A DNA stretch of 64,000 nucleotides, from contig NZ_JANKHG010000015.1 in the NCBI RefSeq assembly GCF_024623725.1, positions 1 to 64,000 of the forward strand, written 5' to 3'. Shown here piece by piece: positions 48,667-59,138 of the stretch; within the stretch, counting starts at the first letter, position 1, and each line of letters opens with the position of its first letter. Both the position numbers and the translations under genes were made by a program. Below the pieces are notes generated by a model. It saw only the letters and a list, made by a program, of their open reading frames with translations, was not told the origin of the DNA and made no database searches. Origin of the DNA: Limnobacter parvus (GTDB taxonomy: Bacteria > Pseudomonadota > Gammaproteobacteria > Burkholderiales > Burkholderiaceae_B).

Positions 48667-49695
48667 ATGATTCACAACGTAGAAGTTCTTCCCAGTCAAA
48701 AACAATTTGAATGCGAGGCCGACGACACGATTTTGTCTGCGGCACTGCGCGCAAACGTTATTTTGCCATATGGCTGCAAAGACGGTGCATGTGGTTCATG
48801 CAAGGCCGAATTGATTGAGGGGCAGGTTGAATACGGCACTTATCAGGCCCGTGCGTTGAGCGAGGAAGAACGCGTGCGCGGTAAAGTGCTGACCTGCTGT
48901 GCAAAGCCCTTGAGTCCGATCAAGTTGAAAGTGCGCGAGCTTTCCGGCCTGGGCGATATTCCGATCAAGAAAATGCCATGCCGTTTGCAAAGCATTGAAA
49001 AGCCTGCTGCGGACGTGGCCGTTTTGAAATTGCAGCTGCCTGCCAACGAGGTATTGCAGTTCAATGCCGGCCAGTACATCGAGTTCATGTTGCGCGATGG
49101 CACGCGGCGCAGTTATTCGCTGGCCAATGCGCCTTACCAGGAGGGTGGCATTGAGTTGCATATTCGGCACATGCCGGGTGGTGTGTTCACCGACCATGTG
49201 TTCAGCACCATGAAGGAACGAGAAATTTTGCGTTTTGAAGGGCCGCTTGGTACCTTCTTTTTGCGAGACGACACCACCAAACCGGTGGTGCTGTTGGCCA
49301 GTGGTACCGGTTTTGCGCCAATCAAATCGTTGCTTGAACAAGCCTTTTTCAAAAACAGCACGCGCGAATTTGTGTTGTATTGGGGGGCACGCACCAAAGC
49401 TGATTTGTACATGCAGGCGTTGCCCGAGCAATGGGCGCTGGAACACAGCAACTTTAAATTTATACCAGTGTTGTCGGCTGCAACGCCCGACTGCAACTGG
49501 CAGGGCCGAACCGGTTTTGTTCATCGTGCCGTGATGGAAGATTTTCCCGACCTCAGTCAACACCAGGTGTATGCCTGCGGCGCACCGATTGTGATTGAAT
49601 CGGCACAACGCGATTTCACGGCAGTGTGTGGTTTGCCTGAAGATGAGTTTTATGCGGACTCATTTACTTCCATGGCTGATTCAATTGGTACCTGA
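48667..49695 (+). CDS. 2Fe-2S ferredoxin-linked flavin reductase
   Basis: A protein of about 342 residues with an N-terminal plant-type ferredoxin domain (CKDGACGSCKAELIEG and TCCAKP, four Cys ligands). FAD (RRSYSLANAP) and NAD (LASGTGFAPIKSLLE) domains of the ferredoxin-reductase family follow. Homologues are annotated as CDP-6-deoxy-delta-3,4-glucoseen reductase or as reductase components of oxygenases; with no sugar or oxygenase genes nearby the partner is unknown. ATG 48667 is preferred to TTG 48664. Confidence 0.9.
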   Translation: MIHNVEVLPSQKQFECEADDTILSAALRANVILPYGCKDGACGSCKAELIEGQVEYGTYQARALSEEERVRGKVLTCCAKPLSPIKLKVRELSGLGDIPIKKMPCRLQSIEKPAADVAVLKLQLPANEVLQFNAGQYIEFMLRDGTRRSYSLANAPYQEGGIELHIRHMPGGVFTDHVFSTMKEREILRFEGPLGTFFLRDDTTKPVVLLASGTGFAPIKSLLEQAFFKNSTREFVLYWGARTKADLYMQALPEQWALEHSNFKFIPVLSAATPDCNWQGRTGFVHRAVMEDFPDLSQHQVYACGAPIVIESAQRDFTAVCGLPEDEFYADSFTSMADSIGT

Positions 49696-49703
49696 TTTGT
49701 TAC

Positions 49704-50465
49704 CTAAGCGGGCGCTTGCCCCAAGTAGGTTTCACGTATTCTGGGGTCGTTGATCAGCTTGCTGGCCAGACCGGTGTAGTCGATCAAACCGGAATCCATC
49801 ACATACGCCCGGTTGGCAATTTGCAGCGCGATGTGCGCGTTTTGTTCAACCAATAATATGGTCATGCCTTGCAGGTGTACCTGTTGAATCACTTCAAATA
49901 TTTTTTCAACCATCATGGGTGCCAGCCCCATGCTGGGTTCATCGAGCAGCAACATGTCGGGTTTGCCTATCAGTGCGCGGGCAATGGCCAGCGTTTGTTG
50001 CTCGCCACCGCTGAGTGTTCCTGCAGTCTGGTTGAGCCGTTCTTTCAGGCGTGGAAAAGTATCTAACAAGTATGCAAGGTCGTTTGCCAAGTCCGCTTTG
50101 GATGCTTGTTTTCCCGTGTGGCGGCTGTAGGCACCCAACTCAAGATTTTCCAGCACAGTCATTCGTGTGAACACGCCGCGGCCCTCGGGTACCAAAGCCA
50201 TGCCGTGTCGCAATCGCTGGTGTGCGGGCATGTTTAACAAATTCACATCGTGTTTGAAAAGTGCTTGCTTGGCCTTGAAAGGCAACAGCCCGGCAATTGC
50301 TTTCAGTGTGCTGGTTTTGCCCGCACCGTTGCAGCCAATCAGGCAAACCAGCTCACCCTGTGCTACTTGAATATCGATGCCTTTCACCGCTTGAATACAG
50401 CCATAGGCAACACTTAAGCTTTCGATTTGAAGCATTGGGTGCGTGTGAGTTATCGAGTTAGCCAT
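49704..50465 (-). CDS. livF: Branched-chain amino acid ABC transporter ATPase LivF
   Basis: A 253-residue ABC ATPase with Walker A GCNGAGKTSTL, signature LSGGEQQTLAIARAL and Walker B MLLLDEPSMGL, and the LivF ending NDPRIRETYLGQ. Start ATG 50465 lies 4 bp after the livG stop; a later ATG at 50435 is also possible. It is the last gene of livHMGF. Confidence 0.95.
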   Translation of the reverse strand: MANSITHTHPMLQIESLSVAYGCIQAVKGIDIQVAQGELVCLIGCNGAGKTSTLKAIAGLLPFKAKQALFKHDVNLLNMPAHQRLRHGMALVPEGRGVFTRMTVLENLELGAYSRHTGKQASKADLANDLAYLLDTFPRLKERLNQTAGTLSGGEQQTLAIARALIGKPDMLLLDEPSMGLAPMMVEKIFEVIQQVHLQGMTILLVEQNAHIALQIANRAYVMDSGLIDYTGLASKLINDPRIRETYLGQAPA

Positions 50466-51231
50466 GGTGTAGCCCACCCAAATACGCTTCTATCACCGCG
50501 GGCGATTGTTGTACGTGTGCAGGTGTTCCCTGCGCAATGACCTTGCCGTAATCCAGCACAGTCACCTGGTCGCAAATACCCATGACCAGTTTCACATCGT
50601 GTTCAATCAATAAAATTGATTTGCCGTCTTCGCGAATGCGCTGCAGCAGTTCTCTCAGCTTTAATTTTTCAGTGGCATTCATGCCAGCGGCAGGTTCATC
50701 CAGTGCCAGCACCTGTGGGTTGCTGGCCAGTGCCCGGGCAATTTCAAGCCGCCGTTGATCGCCATATGAAAGTTGAGTGGCCAAATAATCAGCGTATTGC
50801 GCAATGCCCACGTAGTTCAGCAAAGCCATCGCTTGTTCACGAATTCTTTGTTCTTCCCGGCGTTGCGCGGGGGTGCGAAACACTGCACCCAAAACGCCTT
50901 GTCCGGTTCGGCAGTGCATACCCACACAGACATTTTCAAGTGCGGTCATGCTGTTGAACAGGCGAATGTTCTGAAAGGTTCTGGCAATGCCCATGCGTGC
51001 CACTTCGTTGGGTGATGATGGTTTGTAGGGCTTGCCGTTGAAGGTGAATTGCCCTGCATCGGGCGTGTAAAGCCCGGTGATTAAATTGAAGCAGCTTGTT
51101 TTTCCTGCACCGTTGGGGCCGATCAAACCCACCACTTGGCCATGTTCAATAGCAAGGTTTACGCCGTCGACAGCGCGCACGCCGCCGAAGTGTTTCTGCA
51201 AGCCTGTGGATGTGAACAATGCCGGCTTCAT
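50458..51231 (-). CDS. livG: Branched-chain amino acid ABC transporter ATPase LivG
   Basis: A 257-residue ABC ATPase: Walker A GPNGAGKTSCFNL, signature LSYGDQRRLEIARAL, Walker B VLALDEPAAGMN and the LivG-type tail QSPAVIEAYLG. ATG 51231 overlaps the livM stop (ATGA). Confidence 0.95.
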   Translation of the reverse strand: MKPALFTSTGLQKHFGGVRAVDGVNLAIEHGQVVGLIGPNGAGKTSCFNLITGLYTPDAGQFTFNGKPYKPSSPNEVARMGIARTFQNIRLFNSMTALENVCVGMHCRTGQGVLGAVFRTPAQRREEQRIREQAMALLNYVGIAQYADYLATQLSYGDQRRLEIARALASNPQVLALDEPAAGMNATEKLKLRELLQRIREDGKSILLIEHDVKLVMGICDQVTVLDYGKVIAQGTPAHVQQSPAVIEAYLGGLHHG

Positions 51232-52340
51232 GTTGCACCCCTTACCCCATTTGCATGCTGGCCTTTGCGCTGGGGCCACAAACCTTTGGGGCGGTACAGC
51301 ATCACCAAAATCATGGTTAGGCCGTAGATGAGTGATCGCAGAATTTCAGCATCCACCAGCACTTCGCCAAACAAAAAGTTTTGCAAGGGTACCACCACTT
51401 CACGCAGCAATTCCGGAAAGCCTGACAACAGCAAAGCGCCCAAAATAACGCCGGGAATGTGACCCATGCCACCGAGAACAACCATGCACAGCACCACAAT
51501 CGATTCCATCAACCCGAACGATTCCGGGCTAATGAAACCCTGAAATGCAGAGAACATGGAACCAGCCACACCACCAAACGAAGCCCCCAGTGCGAAGGCC
51601 AGCAACTTCATATTGCGCGTGTTGATGCCCATGGCTTTTGCTGCCAGTTCATCGTCACGTATGGCGGCCCAAGCGCGGCCAATTCGGCTGCACTGCAAGC
51701 GCATACAAATCAAGATGATGATGAGTGTCAGCGCCAGAAAGAGGTAGTAGTACAAGTGCAGGGCGGGCACTTCGAACCCGAACATTTCAATTGTTCGTGA
51801 AAAACGCACGCCAGCAATGTTCACAGGTTCAATCATGTTGATGCCCTGGGGACCATTGGTGATGTTTAGCGGAGCGTTCAGGTTGTTCAAGAACAGGCGA
51901 ATAATTTCGCCAAAACCCAAGGTAACAATGGCGAGGTAATCACCGCGCAGGCGCAAGGTGGGTGCCCCCAGCAACACGCCGAACAGGGCTGCTACAGCCG
52001 CGCCAATCGGGATCATTAGCCAGATTGAAAAATTCAGGCCATTCGGAAACAGGGCGGCGATTGCTTCGAAGTTGTCCGTTAAGTGCGGTGATGCGAGCAG
52101 CCCGTACACATAAGCCCCGACCGCATAGAATGCGATGTATCCCAAATCCAGCAGGCCTGCAAAACCCACCACAATGTTCAAGCCCAAGGCCAGCATCACA
52201 TACAGCAGGGCAATGTTTAGCACCCGCACCCAACTATTGCCCAGCATGCTCGCAAACCAGGGTAGGGCGGCCAATGCAACAGCCACCAACAAGAAGCCTG
52301 CTATTTGTTTTTGGCGATCGGAAATGCGAGTGTTCATCAT
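51228..52340 (-). CDS. livM: Branched-chain amino acid ABC transporter permease LivM
   Basis: A 370-residue inner-membrane permease with about ten hydrophobic segments. The family motif GFAGLLDLGYIAFYAVGAY is near residue 60 and GDYLAIVTLGFGEI at about 135. The ATG overlaps the livH stop. Confidence 0.94.
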   Translation of the reverse strand: MMNTRISDRQKQIAGFLLVAVALAALPWFASMLGNSWVRVLNIALLYVMLALGLNIVVGFAGLLDLGYIAFYAVGAYVYGLLASPHLTDNFEAIAALFPNGLNFSIWLMIPIGAAVAALFGVLLGAPTLRLRGDYLAIVTLGFGEIIRLFLNNLNAPLNITNGPQGINMIEPVNIAGVRFSRTIEMFGFEVPALHLYYYLFLALTLIIILICMRLQCSRIGRAWAAIRDDELAAKAMGINTRNMKLLAFALGASFGGVAGSMFSAFQGFISPESFGLMESIVVLCMVVLGGMGHIPGVILGALLLSGFPELLREVVVPLQNFLFGEVLVDAEILRSLIYGLTMILVMLYRPKGLWPQRKGQHANGVRGAT

Positions 52341-53302
52341 GCCCGGTCTGAAACCCTTTCACCCAGCAGGCCGGAAGGGCGCAAGGTGAGCACAAGAATT
52401 AACACGGCAAACGCAAAAATATCCTGATAATGTGAACCCAAAAAACCACCCGTCAGTTGGCCCAAATAACCAGCCCCCAGGCTTTCGATCATTCCAAGCA
52501 ACAGGCCACCCAACATGGCACCGTAAATATTCCCAATGCCGCCCAGCACCGCAGCGGTGAATGCCTTCAGCCCGGGTAGAAATCCCATGTAAAAATGCGC
52601 CACTGCATAGTTGGCTGCCACCATTACCCCAGCCACCCCAGCCAGTGCAGCACCAATTACGAATGTGGCTGCGATTACCGAGTTGGCGTTGATGCCCATC
52701 AGGCTGGCAATTTGCGGGTTTTCAGAAGTGGCACGCATGGCCTTGCCCAAGCGGCTTTTTTTCACCATAAAGGTTAGCGCCAGCATCAGCAGGGCGGACA
52801 CCACAACAATCAGGATTTGAATTGGGGTAATCGACACAATGCGTTCGTAGTCGGCTTCGGGTGTGGGTACAAAAGTGTGAAGAACAATGGGATCGTTGGG
52901 CAGCGTGGTTGGAAAAATCAGGTAATTTCGCCCCCAGATAATCATGGCCAATGTTTGCAACACAATCGAAACACCGATGGCCGAAATTAAAGGGGCCAAG
53001 CGTGGCGCGTTGCGCAAAGGCCGATATGCGAAACGTTCTATTGTGAAGCTGACCGCCATGCACACTGGTATGGCTGCAACCACGCCGCTGGTCAATAAAA
53101 GCCAGCCGGGCAGGTCTGGGTTAATTCCCACCAAGGCACTGATGGCGCTGAACGCTGTTAAAGCGCCAATCATCAACACTTCACCATGTGCAAAATTGAT
53201 CAAGCCCAGCACGCCGTACACCATGGTGTAGCCCAAGGCCACCAAGGCATAAATGCTGCCCAGCACCAAACCATTGATTAACTGTTGAAGAAGAATATCC
53301 AA
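52337..53302 (-). CDS. livH: Branched-chain amino acid ABC transporter permease LivH
   Basis: A 321-residue permease beginning (TTG)DILLQQLINGLVLGSIYALVALGYTMVYG, the conserved LivH start. TTG 53302 is therefore chosen over the ATG at 53362, which would add 20 non-family residues reaching into the divergent gene. NFAHGEVLM and a GIGNIYGAMLGGLLLG segment are present. It is divergent from livK with a 168-bp spacer. Confidence 0.9.
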   Translation of the reverse strand: MDILLQQLINGLVLGSIYALVALGYTMVYGVLGLINFAHGEVLMIGALTAFSAISALVGINPDLPGWLLLTSGVVAAIPVCMAVSFTIERFAYRPLRNAPRLAPLISAIGVSIVLQTLAMIIWGRNYLIFPTTLPNDPIVLHTFVPTPEADYERIVSITPIQILIVVVSALLMLALTFMVKKSRLGKAMRATSENPQIASLMGINANSVIAATFVIGAALAGVAGVMVAANYAVAHFYMGFLPGLKAFTAAVLGGIGNIYGAMLGGLLLGMIESLGAGYLGQLTGGFLGSHYQDIFAFAVLILVLTLRPSGLLGERVSDRA

Positions 53303-53470
53303 GCCATGTCCGTTTGCGGTGTTTGTTTTGATTTTAAAGAAGCATAGATCATGTTTAAACACGCACTGCGCAAATTTTCAGAAAGAAGTCAGTTTAGTGA
53401 CATGTGGTTCACGCCTCCTTTTCAATGCTACATTTGTGGGATTCAATACCAAAGATTCATGGAGGTTTGC

Positions 53471-54601
53471 ATGCTTAAGCCATCGGCTTTGTTGGTGCTA
53501 GGTTTGTGCTGTTCGGTGGGCAATGCTCAAGCCAAAGAGGTGCTTGTCAAAATAGGTCACATTGCGCCTTTGTCGGGCCCGCAGGCGCACTACGGCAAAG
53601 ACAATGAGTCGGGCGCGCGCATGGCCATCGATGATTTGAATGCCATGAAAATTCAACTGGAGGGTGGCACTGCCAAATTTCAATTGGTGGCTGAAGACGA
53701 TGCGGCCGATCCAAAAACCGGTGCCATCGTGGCGCAAAAATTGTGTGATCAAAAAGTGAATGGCATCGTTGGCCACCTGAATAGCGGCACCACCATTCCC
53801 GCTTCCCGCATTTATTACGATTGTGGCATTCCTCAAATTACCCCTTCGGCCACCACACCAAAGGTGACACAACAGGGATTTGAGTCAGTGTTTCGGGTCA
53901 TTGCGCACGATGGTGTTTTGGGTGTGGCATTGGCCAAATACACAGTGTCGGACATGAAAGCAAAACGCGTGGTTGTGATTGATGATCGCACTGGTTACGG
54001 CCAGCCTTTGGCCGATATTTTCGTGAAACAACTGCAAGCCAATGGAATCAAAGTGCTTGAGCGCCACTACACCAACGACAAGGCCACCGACTTCGCGGCA
54101 ATTCTTACCGCAGTAAAGCGGGTGAACCCCGACGTGATTTTTTACGGGGGCATGGATGCACAGGCTGGGCCCATGCTGCGGCAAATGAGGCAACTGGGCA
54201 TAAAAGCCAAATTAATTGGTGGAGACGGAATTTGCACAACCGAACTGACCAGGCTGGGTGGCGACAACGTGGGTTCCAACGTGCTGTGCGCCGAGGGTGG
54301 CGTTGCTTTGAGCAAGATGCCAGGTGGCCCTGCTTTCGAGAAGCGATTCAAGGCCCGTTTCAAAACAGACATTCAGGTGTACGCACCGTTTGTTTACGAC
54401 GCAGTCATGACCATGGGCATGGCCATGAAGGCAGCCAAGTCGGCCGACCCCAGGAAATACCTGCCTAAACTGAAGGATATTCGCTATGAAGGTGTGATAG
54501 GCACCATTGCGTTTGATGAGGTGGGTGATGTTAGGAATGCAGCGGTAACCCTTAATTCTTATGGCCCCCAAGGCAAGTTTCCCTTGAAGGTAATGAACTG
54601 A
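53471..54601 (+). CDS. livK: Branched-chain amino acid ABC transporter substrate-binding protein
   Basis: A 376-residue periplasmic binding protein: signal sequence to NAQAKE, then KIGHIAPLSGPQAHYGKDNESGARMA and VVVIDDRTGYGQPLADIF, the type I fold used by Liv receptors. ATG 53471 follows a perfect GGAGG 7 bp upstream; an earlier ATG at 53351 gives an odd Cys/Phe-rich head. Divergent from livHMGF, it completes the transporter. The bound amino acid is not known. Confidence 0.92.
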   Translation: MLKPSALLVLGLCCSVGNAQAKEVLVKIGHIAPLSGPQAHYGKDNESGARMAIDDLNAMKIQLEGGTAKFQLVAEDDAADPKTGAIVAQKLCDQKVNGIVGHLNSGTTIPASRIYYDCGIPQITPSATTPKVTQQGFESVFRVIAHDGVLGVALAKYTVSDMKAKRVVVIDDRTGYGQPLADIFVKQLQANGIKVLERHYTNDKATDFAAILTAVKRVNPDVIFYGGMDAQAGPMLRQMRQLGIKAKLIGGDGICTTELTRLGGDNVGSNVLCAEGGVALSKMPGGPAFEKRFKARFKTDIQVYAPFVYDAVMTMGMAMKAAKSADPRKYLPKLKDIRYEGVIGTIAFDEVGDVRNAAVTLNSYGPQGKFPLKVMN

Positions 54602-54788
54602 CAATTTCAGTCTGAATTTATAACTGAAATCTATTTGTTTATTTTGTAAAATGTATTGAAATATATTTTTAACATTGCCGAACTTCGCAATGTTTCTAAC
54701 CACTTAAGTTTGAATCAGGGTCGGTATGTTGAACCCGGATTTGCGTCAGGGTCTCGACGCCCCATCAAACTGAAAGTGGAGAAAATTA

Positions 54789-55769
54789 ATGATTTTCTGC
54801 AGTGTTAAGAAAACCGTGTTTGCCGCCTTGTTGGCGGGAGCCGGTGGGTTGGCCTTTGCCGACAGCTATCCAAACAAAACCATTACCTTGGTCGTACCTT
54901 TTGCTGCAGGTGGTACTACCGACATTGTGGCTCGAATTGTGGCCGACAAATTGGGAAGGGAATTGGGGCAAGCTGTAATTGTCGACAATCGCGGTGGCGG
55001 CGGTGGCAGCATAGGTGCGGGCGTGGTAGCAAAGGCCAACCCGGATGGTTACACACTGGGTGTGTCGACATTGTCCACCCATGCTGTAATTTCGGCATGC
55101 AATCCCAAAGTAGCATATAACCCTGTAAAAGATTTCAAAGCCATCACCAACATGGCTGGTTCGCCGAATGTACTTACCGTAAATCCAAAATTCCCAGCCA
55201 AAGATTTCTCGCAGTTCCTGGCGCATGTGAAGAAGAATCCAGGCAAGTTAAGTTTCGCGACTTCCGGGCAGTGCAGTATTCAGCAAATGGTGGGTGAGCA
55301 GTTCAAAGTAGAAACGGGCACGGACATTCTTCACGTGCCGTACCGTGGCGCTGGTCCGGCCTTGAATGATTTATTAGGTGGCTCTGTGGACATGATGTTC
55401 GACAACTTGCCGTCTTCCATGTCGCACATCAAGTCAGATCGTCTTCGTCCACTGGCTGTGGCTTGGCCAACGCGCATTGATTCACTGCCCAATGTGCCCA
55501 CTTTTAAAGAATTGGGCCTAGCAGCGGTGAATGAGCCTGTTTGGTACGGTTTGGTTGCACCTGCAAACACCCCTGACGCGATCATTCAAAAGCTGAATGC
55601 AGCAACGGTGAAAGTCTTGAAAATGCCGGAAGTGCAGGAAAGACTACGTGCCAGTGGCGCTGAGCCTGTGGGCAATTCGCCTGCTCAACATGCCGCTGAA
55701 ATTAAGCAGGAAATGGAAAGAATGCAAACCTTGGTGAAAAAGCAGAATATTCAGTTTGATGGTTCGTGA
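54789..55769 (+). CDS. Tripartite tricarboxylate transporter receptor (Bug family)
   Basis: A 326-residue exported binding protein with signal sequence (VFAALLAGAGGLAFA), the family start YPNKTITLVVPFAAGGTTDIVAR and the loop DNRGGGGGSIGAGVVAKA. No TctA/TctB membrane genes are nearby, so it is an orphan receptor, a common situation in betaproteobacteria where such genes are greatly expanded. The substrate is unknown. Confidence 0.92.
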   Translation: MIFCSVKKTVFAALLAGAGGLAFADSYPNKTITLVVPFAAGGTTDIVARIVADKLGRELGQAVIVDNRGGGGGSIGAGVVAKANPDGYTLGVSTLSTHAVISACNPKVAYNPVKDFKAITNMAGSPNVLTVNPKFPAKDFSQFLAHVKKNPGKLSFATSGQCSIQQMVGEQFKVETGTDILHVPYRGAGPALNDLLGGSVDMMFDNLPSSMSHIKSDRLRPLAVAWPTRIDSLPNVPTFKELGLAAVNEPVWYGLVAPANTPDAIIQKLNAATVKVLKMPEVQERLRASGAEPVGNSPAQHAAEIKQEMERMQTLVKKQNIQFDGS

Positions 55770-55785
55770 ACTGACGTTGTGAAAT

Positions 55786-55818
55786 AAAAAAAGCCAAGGT
55801 GTTGAACCTTGGCTTTTT
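55786..55818. terminator. Bidirectional terminator
   Basis: AAGCCAAGG and CCTTGGCTT pair around 7 bases, flanked by A and T runs, so it can serve the receptor gene (+) and the cytochrome gene (-). Confidence 0.92.
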
Positions 55819-55836
55819 GTCGCAACTGATTCGAAA

Positions 55837-56145
55837 TTACAGCGCCAGAACCCACGCTGCCAATTTCTTGGCTTCGTCTTCAGTCACATTTTGCGCAGGC
55901 ATTGGAACTGGGCCCCAGTTGCCTTTGGAACCGTTCTTGATTTTGCCTGCCAGCATTGCTTCAGCACCTGCTTGGCCTTTGTACTTGGCAGCCACGTCTT
56001 TAAACGCTGGGCCAACTACTTTTTTCTGAACCTGGTGACAGGCCAAACAAGCTTTGCTCTTGGCCAGTGCTTCATCGGCGCTGGCAGACAACGGAAGCGC
56101 CACCAAAGTGGCTGCAATTGCCAAGACACCCATCTGCTTGATCAT
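55837..56145 (-). CDS. Cytochrome c551/c8-type protein
   Basis: A 102-residue exported monohaem cytochrome: signal sequence to ASA, haem motif CLACH at about residues 33-37, distal Met in GPVPMPAQN and a final helix (EDEAKKLAAWVLAL). It resembles the small cytochromes c551 that donate to nitrite reductase or oxidases; no such enzyme is nearby. Confidence 0.93.
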   Translation of the reverse strand: MIKQMGVLAIAATLVALPLSASADEALAKSKACLACHQVQKKVVGPAFKDVAAKYKGQAGAEAMLAGKIKNGSKGNWGPVPMPAQNVTEDEAKKLAAWVLAL

Positions 56146-56237
56146 ACTGAACTCCTCATCTTGTTACAGTTATCACATTAATAACGTCTTGGGCGTCATT
56201 TTGGCAGACAACCCGCTTGTTTGTCATGATAAACAGC

Positions 56238-56465
56238 ATGATTTTTATCCTTCTGGGCATCGTTTTGTTGTCAATGAAACTGGTAGACATACATCCTGTT
56301 GCCGGTTGGGAGTGGCATTTCTTCGCAGTACCCTTCATTGCAGCAATTGTTTGGTTCGAATTTCTGGAACCTATGCTGGGGCTGGACGTAAAACGGCAAC
56401 TGAACAAAAAACGACAGTTTGAAGCGCGTGTGCATGGCGCTCAAAACAAAAAACCCCGACGCTAA
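56238..56465 (+). CDS. Small Trp-rich membrane protein
   Basis: A protein of about 75 residues. A hydrophobic start (MIFILLGIVLLSMKLVDI) is followed by GWEWHFFAVPFIAAIVWFEF and a basic tail, matching the TIGR04438-type small Trp-rich family of betaproteobacteria. ATG 56238 is chosen from the family pattern; 56226 also fits. No function is known. It converges on ilvD through a shared terminator. Confidence 0.75.
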   Translation: MIFILLGIVLLSMKLVDIHPVAGWEWHFFAVPFIAAIVWFEFLEPMLGLDVKRQLNKKRQFEARVHGAQNKKPRR

Positions 56466-56480
56466 GGGCCGGGGTTTTTG
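56449..56480. terminator. Bidirectional terminator
   Basis: CCCCG (56454-56458) pairs with CGGGG (56470-56474), flanked by A and T runs, between the Trp-rich gene and ilvD. Confidence 0.85.
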
Positions 56481-56482
56481 TT

Positions 56483-58171
56483 TTACAGGTCCAGATCGCC
56501 ATCGGTAACAGCGCCTTTGCTTGCGCTACTGGCCAATGCTGCAAACTTCGCCAGCACACCGGTGGTGTAACGTGGCTTGGGTTTTACCCAGGACTCACGT
56601 CGCTTGGCCAGTTCTCCATCACTTACATTGATTTGCAGCAACTTTTTGTGTGCATCCATGGTGATTGAGTCGCCCTCATGAATCAGCGCAATGGGGCCGC
56701 CCACATACGCTTCGGGTGCCACGTGGCCCACCACCATACCCCAAGTACCGCCAGAGAATCGACCATCGGTAATCAAACCCACAGTTTCGCCCAAGCCCTT
56801 ACCAATAATGGCTGAAGTAGGGGCTAACATTTCCGGCATGCCGGGACCGCCTTTGGGGCCCAGGTAGCGAAGAATGATTACATCGCCGTCTTTGATCTTG
56901 TCGCCCAAAATCGCGTCCATCGCGCTTTGTTCGTCGTCAAATACCTTGGCTGGGCCAGTAATCACCGGGTTTTTCAAACCAGTGATTTTGGCTACAGCAC
57001 CTTCGGGTGCCAAATTACCCTTCAGAATCGCCAAGTGGCCTTGCTTATAAAGGGCTTTTTCAATCGGCATGATCACGTTCTGGTCTTCACGCGGCTGGGC
57101 AGGAATGTCTGCCAGCGTTTCAGCAATGGTTTTGCCGGTGATGGTAATGCAGTCGCCGTGCAGCAAGCCTGCGTCCAGCAATACTTTCATAACCTGAGGA
57201 ATGCCGCCGGCGTCGTGCAGGTCGGTTGCCACATACTGGCCAGAAGGCTTCAAGTTACAAATTACCGGGGTGCGCAGGCGCACGCGCTCGAAGTCTTCGT
57301 AGTCCCACGCCACATCGGCTGCCTTTGCAATGGCCAGGAAATGAAGCACCGCATTGGTGGAACCACCGGTGGCCATCAGCACAGCCACAGCGTTTTCAAT
57401 CGACTTTTTGGTGATGATGTCGCGCGGCTTCAGGTTGTTGCGCACAGCCTCAATCAGCACGCGGGCTGATTCTTCAGTTGAAGTGACTTTTTCTGCGTCA
57501 ATGTTTGACATGGTCGAAGAATAGGGCAGGCTCATGCCCAGTGCTTCAAACGCAGAGCTCATGGTGTTGGCGGTGTACATGCCACCGCAGGAACCAGAAC
57601 TTGGGCAGGCATTTTTCTCGATGCCTTTGAAGTCTTCTTCGCTCATGCGGCCAGCCGTGAATTCACCCACCGCTTCGAATGCTGAAACAATGGTCAGATC
57701 TTTGCCTTTGTAGCGACCAGGTTTGATCGTGCCGCCGTACACGTAAATGCCGGGCACGTTCATGCGGGCCATGCCGATCATGCCGCCTGGCATGTTCTTG
57801 TCGCAGCCGCCGATTACCAGCACGCCGTCCATCCACTGGCCTTGCACTGCAGTTTCAATACAGTCGGCGATCACTTCACGGCTAACCAAGGAGTACTTCA
57901 TGCCCTCGGTGCCCATGCTCATGCCATCTGAAATGGTGGGGGTGCCGAAAATTTGTGGGTTACCACCAGCAGACTTCACCGCCGCCACGGCCGCATCAGC
58001 CAATGGCTGCAAACCGCTGTTGCACGGCGTGATGGTGGAATGGCCGTTCGCGATGCCAATCATGGGGTTGTTGAAGTCTTCGTCTTTGTAACCCATGGCG
58101 AAGTACATGGCGCGGTTGGGCGAACGGGCAACGCCTTGGGTAATATTCTTGGAACGTCGATTGATGCTCAT
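56483..58171 (-). CDS. ilvD: Dihydroxy-acid dehydratase
   Basis: A 562-residue Fe-S enzyme making the 2-keto acids of valine and isoleucine. Cluster and metal ligands are seen in [22 protein letters not shown] and [36 protein letters not shown] near the end is a family signature. It is divergent from lgt with 145 bp between. Confidence 0.97.
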   Translation of the reverse strand: MSINRRSKNITQGVARSPNRAMYFAMGYKDEDFNNPMIGIANGHSTITPCNSGLQPLADAAVAAVKSAGGNPQIFGTPTISDGMSMGTEGMKYSLVSREVIADCIETAVQGQWMDGVLVIGGCDKNMPGGMIGMARMNVPGIYVYGGTIKPGRYKGKDLTIVSAFEAVGEFTAGRMSEEDFKGIEKNACPSSGSCGGMYTANTMSSAFEALGMSLPYSSTMSNIDAEKVTSTEESARVLIEAVRNNLKPRDIITKKSIENAVAVLMATGGSTNAVLHFLAIAKAADVAWDYEDFERVRLRTPVICNLKPSGQYVATDLHDAGGIPQVMKVLLDAGLLHGDCITITGKTIAETLADIPAQPREDQNVIMPIEKALYKQGHLAILKGNLAPEGAVAKITGLKNPVITGPAKVFDDEQSAMDAILGDKIKDGDVIILRYLGPKGGPGMPEMLAPTSAIIGKGLGETVGLITDGRFSGGTWGMVVGHVAPEAYVGGPIALIHEGDSITMDAHKKLLQINVSDGELAKRRESWVKPKPRYTTGVLAKFAALASSASKGAVTDGDLDL

Positions 58172-58316
58172 TGCAAAAGCTCGCAGGTGGAATTGGATTC
58201 AAAACGAGAATTTACCATTTTATGGTGCACCGCTGGGCGCTTGGGGGCACTCATTCATCAAAGGGTAGTCCCTAGGGCAGTACAATTAGGCTGTTTTAAT
58301 TATCCGGGCGTTGTCC

Positions 58317-59138
58317 ATGTTTGTTCATCCTGAATTTGATCCCATTGCGATTTCAATCGGCCCTGTGGCCATTCGCTGGTACGGCTTGATGTATTTGCTG
58401 GCTTTTGTGGCTTTCATCATGCTGGCCAAGCGCCGCTTGCATTTGTTTCCGGCCATCAAAATTTCCGATGTAGACAACATGCTGACCTGGGCAGTTTTCG
58501 GCGTTATTTTGGGCGGGCGTTTGGGCTATGTGATTTTTTACAAGCCTGAGTACTACATGGCAAACCCGGGCGAAATTCTGGCGATTTGGGAAGGGGGGAT
58601 GTCCTTCCACGGCGGCTTTTTGGGTGTGCTGCTGGTGTGTTTTATTTATGGCAAGTTCAAGGGTTGGAAGTTTTTTGATGTGATGGACTTTGTGGCCCCA
58701 GCTGTGCCCATTGGGTTGGCCTTGGGGCGTTTGGGCAACTTCATTAACGGCGAATTGTGGGGCCGCCCAACCGATGGCTGGTGGGGTGTGGTGTTTCCGC
58801 AGGCGGGCGATGCCATTGCGCGGCACCCTTCGCAGCTTTACCAAATGAGCCTGGAAGGCATTGCCCTGTTTGTTGGCCTGTGGTGGTTCGCCAGCAAACC
58901 CCGTGCACGCGCAGCCGTGTCGGCCTGGTTCTTGATAGGTTATGGCGTGGCCCGATTTGTTGTTGAATTTGCGCGCGAACCTGACCGCTTTTTGGGAACG
59001 TTGTCGCTTGGCCTTTCCATGGGGCAGTGGCTGTGTGTACCCATGATTCTAAGCGGTGTGGCGTTGCTGATGTGGTCACGGAACAAACCCACAGGGCTTG
59101 AAACCATGACCGCACTTTTAAAACAGCAGAAAGCTTAA
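58317..59138 (+). CDS. lgt: Prolipoprotein diacylglyceryl transferase
   Basis: A 274-residue inner-membrane enzyme that lipidates the lipobox Cys of prolipoproteins. Seven membrane segments are seen. The conserved [14 protein letters not shown] (HGG loop), [16 protein letters not shown] signature and RHPSQLYQ are intact. ATG 58317 is preferred over TTG 58311. BamE at 61708 is one substrate within the window. Confidence 0.96.
   Translation: MFVHPEFDPIAISIGPVAIRWYGLMYLLAFVAFIMLAKRRLHLFPAIKISDVDNMLTWAVFGVILGGRLGYVIFYKPEYYMANPGEILAIWEGGMSFHGGFLGVLLVCFIYGKFKGWKFFDVMDFVAPAVPIGLALGRLGNFINGELWGRPTDGWWGVVFPQAGDAIARHPSQLYQMSLEGIALFVGLWWFASKPRARAAVSAWFLIGYGVARFVVEFAREPDRFLGTLSLGLSMGQWLCVPMILSGVALLMWSRNKPTGLETMTALLKQQKA

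Noticed and set aside
54602..54788. AT-rich gap before the tripartite receptor as a horizontal-transfer mark
   Set aside because: Only 190 bp and probably promoter DNA; flanking genes look native.
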